Part shown: in pieces, positions 21,758 to 32,011 of the stretch
Position numbering within the stretch: position 1 is the stretch's first letter
Layout of the letters: every line of letters starts with the position of its first letter
Origin: Prorocentrum cordatum
Lineage: Eukaryota > Sar > Dinophyceae > Prorocentrales > Prorocentraceae
DNA: 64,000 nt
Assembly: GCA_963575745.1 (NCBI GenBank)
Contig: CAUYUJ010015016.1
Location: forward strand, 906,244 to 970,243
Direction of reading: 5' to 3'
Made by a program: the position numbers and the translations under genes
The notes under the pieces: generated by a model
Seen by the model: the letters and a program-made list of their open reading frames with translations, nothing else
Databases searched by the model: none
What the model was told of the DNA's origin: nothing

Positions 21758-22644
21758 GTGAGTTACGCGTTGGAGGCTACTCAAATGCTAGCTGGTAAGT
21801 TCCCAAGGAGGCTATCAGATCTTCGTCGGACCCGAGGACGAGCTCAACGCCGGCACCCCGACACCGTTCGTGGCCATGGAGTGGGCCTCGAAGAAACTGG
21901 TGCGGTTGTGCAGGAGCTCGCTGTCCGCCGAGGCACAAGCCGCGGCGACGGGAGCCGACTCGCTGATGTGGGTGAAGGTCTTTTTGGCCCTGAGTCTGAG
22001 GCCCGACCTCGGACATGACGCCGCCATGACATCCCTCGGAAAGTCACCGTTCATCACGGACGCGAAGTGCCTCTACGACGCCTCGCGGTCAGCTACGGCG
22101 GGGTTGGGCATCGCAGAGAAGAGGACGGCCATCGAGGTGAAGATCGTGAACGAGCAGCTGGCGGAGGTCAACGCTAGGTGGAAGTGGGTGAACACCCAGC
22201 AGCATATGGCGGACGGACTCACCATACTTTCGGCGCGCCAGATGATGGCGGATGTCTTACGCCGTGGAGTTCATGCCTTGCGCTACGACCCCGACTTCGT
22301 GGCCGGCAAGAAGCCCACCAAGCGCGCGATGGAGCAACGCGAGAAGGAGCTGGACCAGGCAGGAGAAGAGTTGCTCGACACCTTCGAGGAAGAGCCCGTG
22401 GCGAAGGCGAAGGCTAAGGCCAGGACGCGCCATTTTGGCGCGAGTGGAGCTCGTTTGGCAGCTACGTTGGCGGCTACGAGGGCGACTGGCTCTGGAGCTG
22501 AGGTGGTGCAGTATGCGCCCAGCGGCGTCGAGCTGTTCCACCCGCCGACCAACGACGGCTGGGACAACCTGCTGGTGAGGCTGGCCATGTTCGGATTCAT
22601 GATGGCGATGCTCTTGGCTTTCTGCTGTGGATTATTGGTCGGCA
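21758..22644 (+). CDS. Outer element RNase H and C-terminal membrane segment (interrupted)
   Basis: After a frame change near 21810, the sequence GYQIFVGPEDELNAG, WASKKLVRLCRSSLSAEAQA, PFITDAKCLYDASRS and NTQQHMADGLT matches copia RNase H. It carries the Glu and two Asp expected of the active site. A Lys/Arg-rich linker (AKAKAKARTRHFG) and a 20-residue hydrophobic segment (LAMFGFMMAMLLAFCCGLLV) end the protein, and coding is cut at 22645 by the inner element's repeat. The open frame continues by chance to 22781. Coding seems to resume at 49902 beyond the insertion. A terminal membrane segment behind RNase H is unusual for copia elements generally. Confidence 0.8.
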
Positions 22645-22808
22645 CCCGCGCGCCCCAGCGCGCTCCTTTTCTCTCCTGCCAGCCGAGGTCGGCTGGTTTG
22701 AGCAGTTATACAGCTGCAGAAACGCAGCATCAGTTCACGTGGACAGTTCATTGCATGCAATCTAAGTTATGTTCTAATTGAGTATGATGCGGAGAGGAGC
22801 ATATTTAC
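22645..22808 (-). repeat. 164-bp terminal direct repeat, left copy (3' LTR-like)
   Basis: Runs from CCCGCGCGCCCC to GAGCATATTTAC on plus. It differs from the right copy at about 8 positions. It contains CCAGCCGAGGTCGGCTGG (8-bp arms) and ATTGCATGCAAT palindromes. Confidence 0.85.
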
Positions 22809-22816
22809 CCCCCCCG
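22809..22816 (-). other. Putative polypurine tract (G8 on minus)
   Basis: An uninterrupted C8 on plus, read G8 on minus, abuts the inner side of the left 164-bp repeat. Position and orientation fit plus-strand priming of a minus-oriented LTR element. It has no counterpart beside the right copy. Confidence 0.5.
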
Positions 22817-23032
22817 CGGCGGGCCGCGTAGAGCCCATCCAGCCACAGCACCCCCGGCCTGTACATGTGCACAACCACCGGAGCCAACCCGAAAAAATGC
22901 TTTTACTGCTCAGCGGTGGCTGCCAGGGGGCCAAGGGCCGAAGAGGCTCGACGTTTCCTACCATAGATATAAATAGTTTCTCTCCGCTGGACCGGCTTGG
23001 CCGACCAGTAGAGAGGTCCGCGCCCAGCACGC

Positions 23033-24586
23033 TTAGCGCGCGGGTAAAGTGTTTGGTGTGCGCATGCCGCGGACGGAGTCACGCGGGCCGCGCTCAGTTG
23101 AGGTCCCCCCACGGATTCCACGAACTCTCTCGCCTTGGCGGCGCCAGAGGCGGCGGTTTGAAGTCGCCGATCCTCCCGACTGTACGTCCATGCCACGAGG
23201 CGTGCGAGACCGCCCCCTCTCTCTGTCATTATTTCCAACCTGTGCCGCCTCTCTCGGCGGGAAATGACGATTATGCTCCCACTTTGACAGCCAGGTCCAG
23301 TAAGGCAAATTGTACCATTCATCATTATTAAGCCACGCGATCCTGTTCCGATGGAGGCGATATCCAACAGGGATTCCATTCACGTGGGTGGGGTAGGACT
23401 GGTCAGGGTCGTATGCGGAGCCGTGTCCTGCGGCGCTGCTGGCAGCATCCGAGGCAGCGCCTGCGGCGGCGCCCGCCGCCGCGGGCAGCGCAAGGCCGGC
23501 GGCGTCATCGGCGGCCGCGACAGAGGCATCATCCATGGCTGCATCGCGCGCGCGTCGCAAATCCGACCGATCCCTCGTGTTGGGATCTAGTAGGTTAGCG
23601 TCTCTGGTCGGCGCGGCTGAGCCGGCGACAGAACGTGGGGAACCAGTGGCCTCCTCAGACGCCTGAGCATCTGAGATGCCAGGTCGAAGAGACGGCGTGC
23701 GAGACAAAGGTCTTGCCTCTGGTCCAGCAGGCACACGTGGCCCCACGATCTCGGCTTCGCCGTCGTGCTCAGGGTCATTATCCCTGCCGTTCATAAATTG
23801 CAATATAGTTCTGGCAGCAGTTGCTGCAGCGACACCATATAGTCCGCATGCAGTGCGGAAAGGGCAATTTTCCTTGTCCTGAAGATCGGTACCGGGGTCA
23901 GGATACTTATCCTGTAGCCAAGTTATGGCTTCTTGTATTATAGCACCGTGGCGACGGACGTCACTCTGCACTTTCCTGCCCATCTTGTGGGCCCATGTTT
24001 CTATAATGTCGTCCGTCTCAACAGCCGCGCGAATTCGGCAGTCCAACGCATATGCGTCGGTTCGCTTCTTTGATTCAATTTCATCCGTGCCCATCATTTC
24101 GCGGCGAATGATTCGCCCCGGGTAACCAATAATGTGGTCCTCCGATATGAAATAGCTGATTATCTCACGAATAATTGCGAAAATCCTTATGGGTCGAAGG
24201 CCCAGTTTCATGTTTTGTGTTGTTACTAACCAATTGTCATCCACTATTTTCTTGATGATCGCCGGGATCGCATAGTCTGCCGTTCCAGTCAGGGTAACCC
24301 TGTCGGGTGTAGTAGGGTTTATTCCCGTGTGTTCAATTATGTAATGAGCGGCAACCTCTCGAACTTCGTCCCCGAACAATCATATTTTAATCAAACGGTC
24401 CTCATGATGAAAGTACACGTGTCCCCCAGGTTCGTCAAGCGTGAGGAGTCCGTCAGTTATCGACGCGGCCTTAGGCCCGCTGATTACTTTGAGGTCCAGA
24501 TTCATTTGTGTCTGCTCCCGTGCCCTCGCGGCTGAGCCGGAGGCATGTCGCAACATGGGAACTATAAGACGATGGTCCCGACACAT
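23033..24586 (-). CDS. Inner element last accessory ORF (unknown)
   Basis: This is the ORF nearest the 3' repeat. An ATG at 24586 starts a frame interrupted only by TGA at 24380-24382 (context HEDRLIKI-stop-LFGDEVREV, where Trp would read naturally), then open to 23033. About residues 60-230 look globular (EVREVAAHYIIEHTG, IPAIIKKIVDDNWLV, IRIFAIIREIISYFI). The C-terminal half is low-complexity Ala/Asp and Arg/Gly/Ser with the motif DEWYNLPYWTWLSKWEH near the end. Three CTNAG palindromes lie inside (24529, 23667, 23614), and 24467 also falls within it; those at 24529 and 23614 encode Gly-Ser-Ala. I recognise no family. About 220 bp without features separates it from the 3' repeat. Confidence 0.6.
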
Positions 24587-24599
24587 GCCGACCCGTCTT

Positions 24600-26045
24600 G
24601 CAACGGAGTGAGAACTGCGAGTCGGTCACGCTGTAAAATTGTTCTCCCAGGCGACCGGTAACCTCGCAGGAGGGTTGTCGTTGTTGGCGTTGTTTCCAGT
24701 ATCTTCAGGAAATACGCCGAACCATGACAATGTCAAACTGTATGCCATCATCTACTGTGGCAAGTGTAGGAACAAAGAGGTTCGCTCTCCTCATGTTGTT
24801 GAACCATTGTGCCCAGCCAATCCTACGTGTGATCAAGTCAATTGGTTCATCAGCCCATTGAAATGCTTGTAGTGCTGGGCAAGATCTGGGGCGAGCGTAC
24901 TGATCAAAACCAGTCGCCCACAATTTTGGCCACCATTTGTTACTAGGCGGGGTTCGCCTGTGTACATTTGCGGCCGAAATTTCTAGCCACGATATAAATC
25001 TCTTGACCAAAAACCTGAATTATTCAAAGGAAGGAGCATGTCGCGCCGGAGGCTGAGCCTCGGCGTTCTCTGGGATCCAAGCTGGAAAGTTCCCCTGCTG
25101 ACTGTTGCCAAATATTGTGCCAGCAACCGCCATTGTGGCAAGGCTGGTTTCCCATTTTCGCTCCTGCTGATTGTTGTTGGCGAAATTTTTCGCAACGTTA
25201 GCAGAAGCTCCCCCTTGTCTCCTTATCCGCGCCTCCATGTATACACGACGATCCCATGACAGAGATCCTTCGTCCTCCACAATTATCCAAATACCATGTG
25301 CCTCAAGGGATTGCGGGATAGTTTTGTACTTCCATGTCTGGGTCATGTAATCATGCGAGACCCTATATTTATATCGGATTGGGCAATTACAGACGGGACA
25401 GTTGGCAAAACCCGTCCTCACCCAGTGGCAACGGAAGCAAAGGAACCTCCCATCGTCATCCCACGGGGTAGATATAATTCGATCTTAAATCGAGGTATCC
25501 AATCTTGATTCGCGGTCCCAAATAATAATCAGTCTCTCGTCTGTATTAACCCAAGCAATTATCGACGCGTTGTCGAAGATGACCTCGTGCGAAGAAAATT
25601 CGCGGTCAAAGAGCACCGTCCAGCGCATCTGATTCATCTGCCTCACGAGCGAGACGGCTTTGTCGATGTCTGTGAATCTCGGTACCTCCCGGGACATCAA
25701 TGTCCCGTCTGGACATACTCTGTACGAGAAGCGGGTGAGTACTCTGCCGGTGAAAACCAGGATAATATCCCATTGCTCATGATGCTTGAGGTTGGAGAGA
25801 CATGGCCAGAGGTGGCGTATGTCTTCCAAGTTCAAGGTACCCACCTTCGGCGGCTCCCCATTCCGAGCCTGGTTGCCCATAGATGCTACGGTTTTATGGT
25901 GGGCGCTTGTCCATATCTCCTTTGGCTTAGCCACGGAGGAAAATCCGAGGGGACAGGCATGGTTGGGCAATTGTGTGCCGGAAGCAAACGCAATAAATCG
26001 CAATCTGCGGCATGACACAGCCCAGAACTGCCCTTTGGAAAGCAA
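24600..26045 (-). CDS. Inner element accessory ORF with zinc ribbon (unknown)
   Basis: One minus-strand frame runs about 1.4 kb, broken only by TAA at 25485-25487 (DTSI-stop-DRIIS), TAA at 25020-25022 (PSFE-stop-FRFLVKRF) and TGA at 24705-24707 (RRIS-stop-RYW). Gln, Gln and Trp would read naturally there. A zinc-ribbon-like motif, CFRC...CPVC, with CNCPIRYKY following, sits near 25430-25380. Other stretches are Trp-rich and globular (QWDIILVFTGRVL, ERLIIIWDRESRL, KWWPKLWATGFDQY). A frame change near 26045 connects it with the ORF upstream. Palindromes at 25923 and 25049 fall in linkers (Val-Ala-Lys-Pro, Glu-Ala-Gln-Pro). Function unknown. Confidence 0.6.
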
Positions 26046-27654
26046 GCATTTCCACTCGTAGACTCCAAATATGCCTGTAGGCTCGTGGTATGTGGAAGAG
26101 ATCCGCGACTCCTGACTTGGCCAGGGTCGCGCGGGACATGCGTTCTTTCAGTCGAAGCGGTAAACGTTGAATGTCCCTGACATGCCCTATAGAATATCGG
26201 CGTGGGCATCTCTCTTCCATTGATCTCTTGTAGAGATATTTTATTGTGTTTGCCCCACAGAGCGTGGATTAGTGCCCCAGCAATATTGGGGCTGTCTTTG
26301 GGGGAAATCCCCAGAACATCGATTGTCCCTGCCGGCAACACAGCTAAGCTGTGTGCAGCCAAGGCGTACGACTGGAAAGTAAAACCGTCATCATATCACT
26401 TCTGCACCAGGTCCCCAAAATAGACCCAGCCTCCTGACGATCTAGCATAGTCCGAACAGTGCCTCGCGATGTATACGGCACATTGGCCTATTATTTTGGC
26501 CAAATCATCCGCTCGGAAACTCAGGCCACTCCAGGTGTCCGAACTGCCTAAGGCAGCCGGGTTTTCACCGTCATCTTCTCCAACTATAAGTGGCCGCAAA
26601 CACGCATAGGCGCCTGGAGAAAATCCATCAGGACAATCATCGGAATGAAATTCGGCTCTCATATAATCCCTTGCATACGCGAAAGGTCCGTCGTCTTGAT
26701 TGAGACCTGCCAATATTGCAAAGATTGGATATTCCACAAATTCTGCCATGCATCTAAGCGTACTTCCCGATTGTGCACGGATGGCTTCGACGCTAGGTGG
26801 CACAGGGCCCGTAATATGGGCGTCCTGGAGCATCTGCTTTAGAGGTCCAGGCGTAGCCTGAAGTATGCGATGGCGTTCATCTGTTGTCACATACAATCGT
26901 TTCTCTTTAAATTCAGCAGCGTGCCCCACCGTTACATCTCGGTCCCCATCGCAAGGGCCCCTGTACTGCGGCCGCCCCTGCCTTTTATCTGGAGTAGGCG
27001 GAAGGCACAATCTTCGGAACATATTCGTAGACGCCGGTCCACGTGGAAAAGTCCCATCATCCATTGACTCCAGAAATTGGGGATCTTTCTCGCGCGGATA
27101 CTTTGAGCAAGAGTCCTCCGATTCTAAGTCCATTTCTTGTACTTCCGGGTGGCCTGAGGCCCCCGGTGGCGACGGGGCTCGGCCTTTAGGAACGTGTTTT
27201 GTCCCATCATCGTGAATGTGTGATGCCCCCTCGTCCGACGGCACTTGTGTCGGACTCGATTGCTCATCTTGTGCATCACGGCGGCTCTCTTGTTCCGCTC
27301 CGGCTGAGCCGGGCGGATGGGCAGGGGGAGTAGGCACTCTGACCATGCTCCCAGAACCTTCTGCCTTTTTACGTCGTGGCCATCGAGGTCCGCCCGCTAT
27401 CATCGGAACGCGCGCAAAATCTCTGTCTACCTTCAAAATTTGTTCGACGATAGCATTGGCAAAGTCATTCCACGCGGGGGAATCTGTGTTTAGCTGCTCC
27501 AGCTCGTCTGGTATACTTATTTCGTTAATGCTTTTCGCTGCCCCGATGTACGATGCAGCAGCAACTCTGAACCTTTTCATCAGAGCAGTGTTGTCCTGGG
27601 CGTCATCTGCTCTCGATTGTAGCCCTCGCAAGTGGTAAAAGAAGTCTTTTTCCC
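25886..27654 (-). CDS. Inner element accessory ORF, downstream of the helicase insert (unknown)
   Basis: The frame reads from the edge of the 4.4-kb insert (KDFFYHLRGLQSRADDAQD) to TGA at 26396-26398 (GDLVQK-stop-YDDGFTFQSYALA, Trp-compatible). It stays open to 25886, though from about 26150 other frames look more natural. Residues about 25-90 are helical (RFRVAAASYIGAAKSINEI). A long Pro/Gly/Ser linker with palindromes (27301 PGSAG, 27151) follows, then a globular part (LKQMLQDAHITGPVPPSVEA, MAEFVEYPIFAILAGLNQD, LAKIIGQCAVYIARHCSDY). Upstream across the insert the same frame continues at 32012, suggesting one ORF split by the insertion. I recognise no family. Confidence 0.6.
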
Positions 27655-27704
27655 CACATCCAAAGTGGGGTTCTTGTTCCCCACATCCAAAGTGGGGTTC
27701 TTGT
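27651..27704. repeat. 27-bp tandem duplication with hairpin
   Basis: TCCCCACATCCAAAGTGGGG plus TTCTTGT is present twice in a row. Each copy contains a CCCCAC/GTGGGG hairpin with a 7-nt loop. On minus it reads as a 9-residue repeat, QEPHFGCGE, but it lies at the edge of the insert. Confidence 0.85.
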
Positions 27705-27769
27705 TTTCTCTGCACACCCCCGCGCAGGAGAGAGATCTCACTCACCCCCTCTTCTCCTCGCACTCATTC

Positions 27770-27955
27770 ACACACACACATCATCATCACTCGCACTCTC
27801 TCACACGCTCACGAACATCATCGTCATCATCGGTATCGGCATCATCCTCATTCAAACATCATCATCGCCACCACCACCCACAATCAATCATCATCCTCTT
27901 CACCACTCATCTTCACCACCACTCATCATCCTCATCCTCATCATCGTTGAGTAAA
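27770..27955. repeat. CA/ATC microsatellite, first unit
   Basis: Mixed (CA)n and (ATC)n tract between the insert edge and the first 160-bp array. The matching tract of the second unit is at 30010-30298. Confidence 0.85.
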
Positions 27956-27958
27956 GTG

Positions 27959-28985
27959 TGAGGAAGTCTCAGGCGGGAGCCCCCTCCCTATGGGGCCCGC
28001 AGATCATGTTGGTAATCCGAGCGGGTCATCGGAACCCTGTAACTGTCGTCACTTTTGGGCTCCCCAGGCCTGAAAATGGAGGAAGTCTCAGGCGGGAGCC
28101 TCGTCTGTGAGTGAATTGGGAGGAAGTCTCAGGCGGGAGCTCCCTCCCTATGGGGCCCGCAGATTATGTTGGTAATCCGAGCGGGTCATCGGAACCCTGT
28201 AACTGTCGTCACTTTTGGGCTCCTCAAGCCTGAATATGGAGGAAGTCTCAGGCGGGAGCCTCGTCTGTGAGTGAATTCTGAGGAAGGCTCAAGCGGGAGC
28301 CCCCTCCCTATGGGGCCCGCAGATCATGTTGGTAATCCGAGCGGGTCATCGGAACCCTGTAACTGTCGTCACTTTTGGGCTCGTCAAGCCTGAATTTGGA
28401 GGAAGTCTCTGGCGGGAGCCTCGTCTTTGAGTGAATTGTGAGGAAGTCTCAGGCGGGAGCCCCCTCCCTATGGGGCCCGCAGATCATGTTGGTAATCCGA
28501 GCGGGTCATCGGAACCCTGTAACTGTCGTCACTTTTGGGCTCCTCAAGCCTGAATATGGAGGAAGTCTCAGGCGGGAGCCTCGTCTGTGAGTGAACTGCG
28601 AGGAAGTCTCAGGCGGGAGCCCCCTCCTTATGGGGCCCGCAGATCATGTTGGTAATCCGAGCGGGTCATCGGAACCCTGTAAGTGTCGTCACTTTTGGGC
28701 TCATCAAGCCTGAATTTGGAGGAAGTCTATGGCGGGAGCCTCGTCTTTGAGTGAATTGTGAAGAAGTCTCAGGCGGGAGCACCCTCCCTATGGGGCCCGC
28801 AGATCATGTTGGTAATCCGAGCGGGTCATCGGAACCCTGTAACTGTCGTCACTTTTGGGCTCCTCAAGCCTGAATATGGAGGAAGTCTCAGGCGGGAGCC
28901 TCGTCTGTGAGTGAACTGCGAGGAAGTCTCAGGCGGGAGCCCCCTCCCTATGGGGCCCGCAGATCATGTTGGTAATCCGAGCAGG
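27959..28985 (+). repeat. Array of 160-bp tandem repeats, first copy
   Basis: AGGAAGTCTCAGGCGGGAGC starts at 27961, 28121, 28281, 28441, 28601, 28761 and 28921, spaced exactly 160 bp with no length drift. The unit holds the phrase GGAGGAAGTCTCAGGCGGGAG twice (about 97 and 63 bp apart). The seventh unit runs into the helicase exon and changes after TCATCCAAAACC. Confidence 0.95.
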
Positions 28986-29090
28986 TCATCCAAAACCTGT
29001 AACTGTCGTCAATGTTGGGTTCTCGCGCTGCCAGAACGCAGTTCCCAGGCCACACTTTGGATGCAACAAGGAAGTTTTTGGGCTCCTCAG

Positions 29091-29573
29091 GTCGCCGAGG
29101 TGCTGCGACAGGGCGCCGAAGGCGCCGACGACGACGGCCAGGCCGAGGCGCGGGCGCGGAGCTTGCTGATGTTCAGGCCCAGCGAAAGGGAGTTCACATG
29201 GCAGAGCTCGGGGGCGCACAGCGTGCGCCGCTCGGGGTTCACCCTGACGCACGCGTCCTACCTGACCTCCACGCTGTCGCAGGGCCAGACGCTGCGCAAG
29301 GGCGTCACCATCGACTGCGCGAGAGACGAGGACGCTGGCCGCACGGGCATGTCGGACGAGCAGTGGTGGCTGCACCTCTACGTCATGTTCTCCCGCGCCA
29401 CGTGCATGCGGAACATGCTGATCCTGCGGCCGCCGCCGCGAGAGTTCCTGGAGTGCGGGCCGCCGGCGTCCCTGCGGAAGGCGCTCCTGGAGTTCGACAA
29501 GAGAACGGTTTTGTCCAGGGCGGAGGCGAAGCAGCTCGCGGCAGAGCTGGGCTTCGTGCTGCCTTCCGCCTGA
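29091..29573 (+). CDS. Helicase C-terminal exon (SF1, PIF1-like), copy 1
   Basis: The encoded protein ends with superfamily-1 helicase motifs: FTLTHASYLTSTLSQGQTL (motif V type, S-x-QGQTL) and WWLHLYVMFSRAT (motif VI type, Y-V-x-x-S-R), then MLILRPPPREFLE and a basic/helical tail to the TGA at 29573. The ATP-binding half is absent. I start it at 29091 because TTTTTGGGCTCCTCAG immediately before is a convincing 3' splice site. The open frame extends left to 28911, but only through the 160-bp repeat and with a GTG start. Alone it cannot be an active helicase. Copy 2 lies 2023 bp downstream and encodes nearly the same protein. Confidence 0.75.
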   Translation, partial: VAEVLRQGAEGADDDGQAEARARSLLMFRPSEREFTWQSSGAHSVRRSGFTLTHASYLTSTLSQGQTLRKGVTIDCARDEDAGRTGMSDEQWWLHLYVMFSRATCMRNMLILRPPPREFLECGPPASLRKALLEFDKRTVLSRAEAKQLAAELGFVLPSA

Positions 29574-30009
29574 GCGCGGCTGCGCCTCGCTCGAAGCCCG
29601 CGGGGTTGTCCCAACGGCTTGGTCTTGCGCGCCAACGGCTCGCGGGGTTGTCCCGACAGCCTGGCCCGCGGGGTTGTCCCAACGGCTGCGCGACGTGACC
29701 TGTAGAGAACGCGCCTGTGCTGGCCGTGGCGGCGACGGCGCCGAGGAACATCGACATGCGCGCTCATGCAACAGGAAGGGGAGGAGGTGGCGGGGCGCGG
29801 AACAAACAGGGGGGCGAGGATGGGGACAACGTAAGGAGTGGAAGGGGGGCCCGCGCCAAGGCGAGAGGAAATATACGCAGAAGAGACAGCCAGGACGCCT
29901 CACCAACCACGAGGACGACGGTGATGGCTTTTTCCAGATTCGCCCAGAGGATTCTTATGTGGGGTTCTTCCGTCGGAGTAATTTTCTCTGGACACCCCGC
30001 GCAGGAACA

Positions 30010-30298
30010 GGAACACACACACACACTCACACTCACTCACACTCTCTCATCATCAACCTCATCAGCATCATCGATGATGCTCTCTCACATGCTTAGTCAC
30101 TCACATACTCTCATCATCATCATCACTCGCACTCTCTCACACGCTCACGAACATCATCATCATCATCATCATCATCGGCATCGGCATCATCCTCATTCAA
30201 ACATCATCATCGCCACCACCACTCACAATCAATCATCATCCTCTTCACCACTCATCTTCACCACCACTCATCATCCTCATCCTCATCATCGTTGAGTA
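30010..30298. repeat. CA/ATC microsatellite, second unit
   Basis: (AC)n followed by (ATC/CAT)n, equivalent to 27770-27955 in the first unit. Confidence 0.85.
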
Positions 30299-30304
30299 AA
30301 TTGT

Positions 30305-31015
30305 GAGGAAGTCTCAGGCGGGAGCCCCCTCCCTATGGGGCCCGCAGATCATGTTGGTAATCCGAGCGGGTCATCGGAACCCTGAACTGTCGTCACTTTT
30401 GGGCTCGTCAAGCCTGAATTTGGAGGAAGTCTCAGGCGGGAGCCTCGTCTGTGAGTGAATTGCGAGGAAGTCTCAGGCGGGAGCTCCCTCCCTATGGGGC
30501 CCGCAGATCATGTTGGCAATCCGAGCGGGTCATCGGAACCCTGTAACTGTCGTCACTTTTGGGCTCCTCAAGCTTGAATTTGGAGGAAGTCTCAGGCGGG
30601 AGCCTCGTCTGTGAGTGAATTCTGAGGAAGGCTCAGGCGGGAGCCCCCTCCCTATGGGGCCCGCAGATCATGTTGGTAATCCGAGCGGGTCATCGGAACC
30701 CTGTAACTGTCGTCACTTTTGGGCTCGTCAAGCCTGAATTTGGAGGAAGTCTCAGGCGGGAGCCTCGTCTCTGAGTGAATTGTGAGGAAGTCTCAGGCGG
30801 GAGCCCCTCCCTATGGGGCCCGCAGATCATGTTGGTAATCCGAGCGGGTCATCGGAACCCTGTAACTGTCGTCACTTTTGGGCTCCTCAAGCCTGAATTT
30901 GGAGGAAGTCTCAGGCGGGAGCCTCGTCTGTGAGTGAACTGCGAGGAAGTCTCAGGCGGGAGCCCCCTCCCTATGGGGCCCGCAGATCATGTTGGTAATC
31001 CGAGCGGGTCATCCA
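30305..31015 (+). repeat. Array of 160-bp tandem repeats, second copy
   Basis: Unit starts at 30306, 30465, 30625, 30785 and 30944 (159, 160, 160 and 159 bp). Two units fewer than the first array. The third unit of each array shares an AGGAAGGCTC variant, so the arrays were duplicated as a block and then changed copy number. Confidence 0.95.
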
Positions 31016-31113
31016 AAACCTGTAACTGTCGTCAATTTTGGGTTCTCGCGCTGCCAGAACGCAGCTCCCAGGCCACATTTTGGACGCAACAAGGAAGTTT
31101 TTGGGCTCCTCAG

Positions 31114-31596
31114 GTCGCCGAGGTGCTGCGACAGGGCGCCGAAGGCGCCGACGACGACGGCCAGGCCGAGGCGCGGGCGCGGAGCTTGCTGATGTTCAGG
31201 CCCAGCGAAAGGGAGTTCACATGGCAGAGCTCGGGGGCGCACAGCGTGCGCCGCTCGGGGTTCACCCTGACGCACGCGTCCTACCTGACCTCCACGCTGT
31301 CGCAGGGCCAGACGCTGCGCAAGGGCGTCACCATCGACTGCGCGAGAGACGAGGACGCTGGCCGCACGGGCATGTCGGACGAGCAGTGGTGGCTGCACCT
31401 CTACGTCATGTTCTCCCGCGCCACGCGCATGCGGAACATGCTGATCCTGCGGCCGCCGCCGCGAGAGTTCCTGGAGCGCGGGCCGCCGGCGCCCCTGCGG
31501 AAGGCGCTCCTGGAGTTCGACAAGAGAGCGGTTTTGTCCAGGGCGGAGGCGAAGCAGCTCGCGGCAGAGCTGGGCTTCGTGCTGCCTTCCGCCTGA
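31114..31596 (+). CDS. Helicase C-terminal exon (SF1, PIF1-like), copy 2
   Basis: Duplicate of the exon at 29091-29573, with the same THASYLTSTLSQGQTL and WWLHLYVMFSRAT motifs. Within the exon it differs at a handful of codons: Arg for Cys twice, Pro for Ser, Ala for Thr. The nucleotide changes are C/T or G/A, with copy 2 holding the C or G, so copy 2 looks closer to the ancestor. Again the nucleotide-binding motifs are missing and a 3' splice-like CTCCTCAG precedes the exon. Whether either copy is expressed cannot be judged. Confidence 0.74.
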   Translation, partial: VAEVLRQGAEGADDDGQAEARARSLLMFRPSEREFTWQSSGAHSVRRSGFTLTHASYLTSTLSQGQTLRKGVTIDCARDEDAGRTGMSDEQWWLHLYVMFSRATRMRNMLILRPPPREFLERGPPAPLRKALLEFDKRAVLSRAEAKQLAAELGFVLPSA

Positions 31597-32011
31597 GCGC
31601 GGCTGCGCCTCGCTCGAAGCCCGCGGGGTTGCCCCAACGGCTTGGTCTTGCGCGCCAACGGCTCGCGGGGTTGCCCCGACAGCCTGGCCCGCGGGGTTGC
31701 CCCAACGGCTGCGCGACGTGACCAGTAGAGAACGCGCCTGTGCTGGCCGTGGCGGCGACGGCGCCGAGGAACATCGACATGCGCGCTCATGCAACAGGAA
31801 GGGGAGGAGGTGGCGGGGCGCGGAACAAACAGGGGGGCGAGGATGGGGACAACGCAAGGAGTGGAAGGGGGGCCCGCGCCAAGGCGAGAGGAAATATACG
31901 CAGAAGAGACAGCCAGGACGCCTCACCAACCACGAGGACGACGGTGATGGCTTTTTTCCACATTCGCCCAGAGGATTCTTATGTGGGGTTCTTCCGTCGG
32001 AGTAATTTTCA

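Larger units (their letters stand above)
27655..32011 (+). mobile_element. 4.4-kb insert with two tandem helicase-exon units
   Basis: The insert separates two minus-strand coding segments that share a frame, and TTTCCC occurs at both edges (27649-27654 and 32012-32017), a possible 6-bp target duplication. Inside are two head-to-tail units of 2023 bp. Each has a CA/ATC microsatellite, an array of 160-bp repeats, a helicase C-terminal exon, and a 3' block with CCACATTCG...TTATGTGG and GTCGGAGTAATTTTC. The plus orientation is opposite to the host element. No transposase or Rep domain is visible, so the mobilising machinery is unknown; tandem head-to-tail structure with a helicase would suit a Helitron-like origin, but the target duplication would not. 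Confidence 0.62.

Noticed and set aside
22658-22781. Last 40 codons of the outer RNase H frame beyond the membrane segment
   Set aside because: They lie inside the inner element's 164-bp repeat and so are chance read-through.
28340-28400. Similarity of GTCACTTTTGGGCTC-CTCAAG in the 160-bp repeat to the dinoflagellate spliced leader
   Set aside because: Alignment needs several gaps and the invariant GCCATTTTGGCTCAAG core is not reproduced; more likely a splice-acceptor-like or chance similarity.
27959-28985. CRISPR-like array
   Set aside because: Units of 160 bp are repeated in full without unique spacers; this is a tandem satellite.
28911-29090. N-terminal extension of the helicase ORF into the 160-bp repeat
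   Set aside because: It starts with GTG inside a tandem repeat and a good 3' splice site precedes 29091; the extension is probably not coding.
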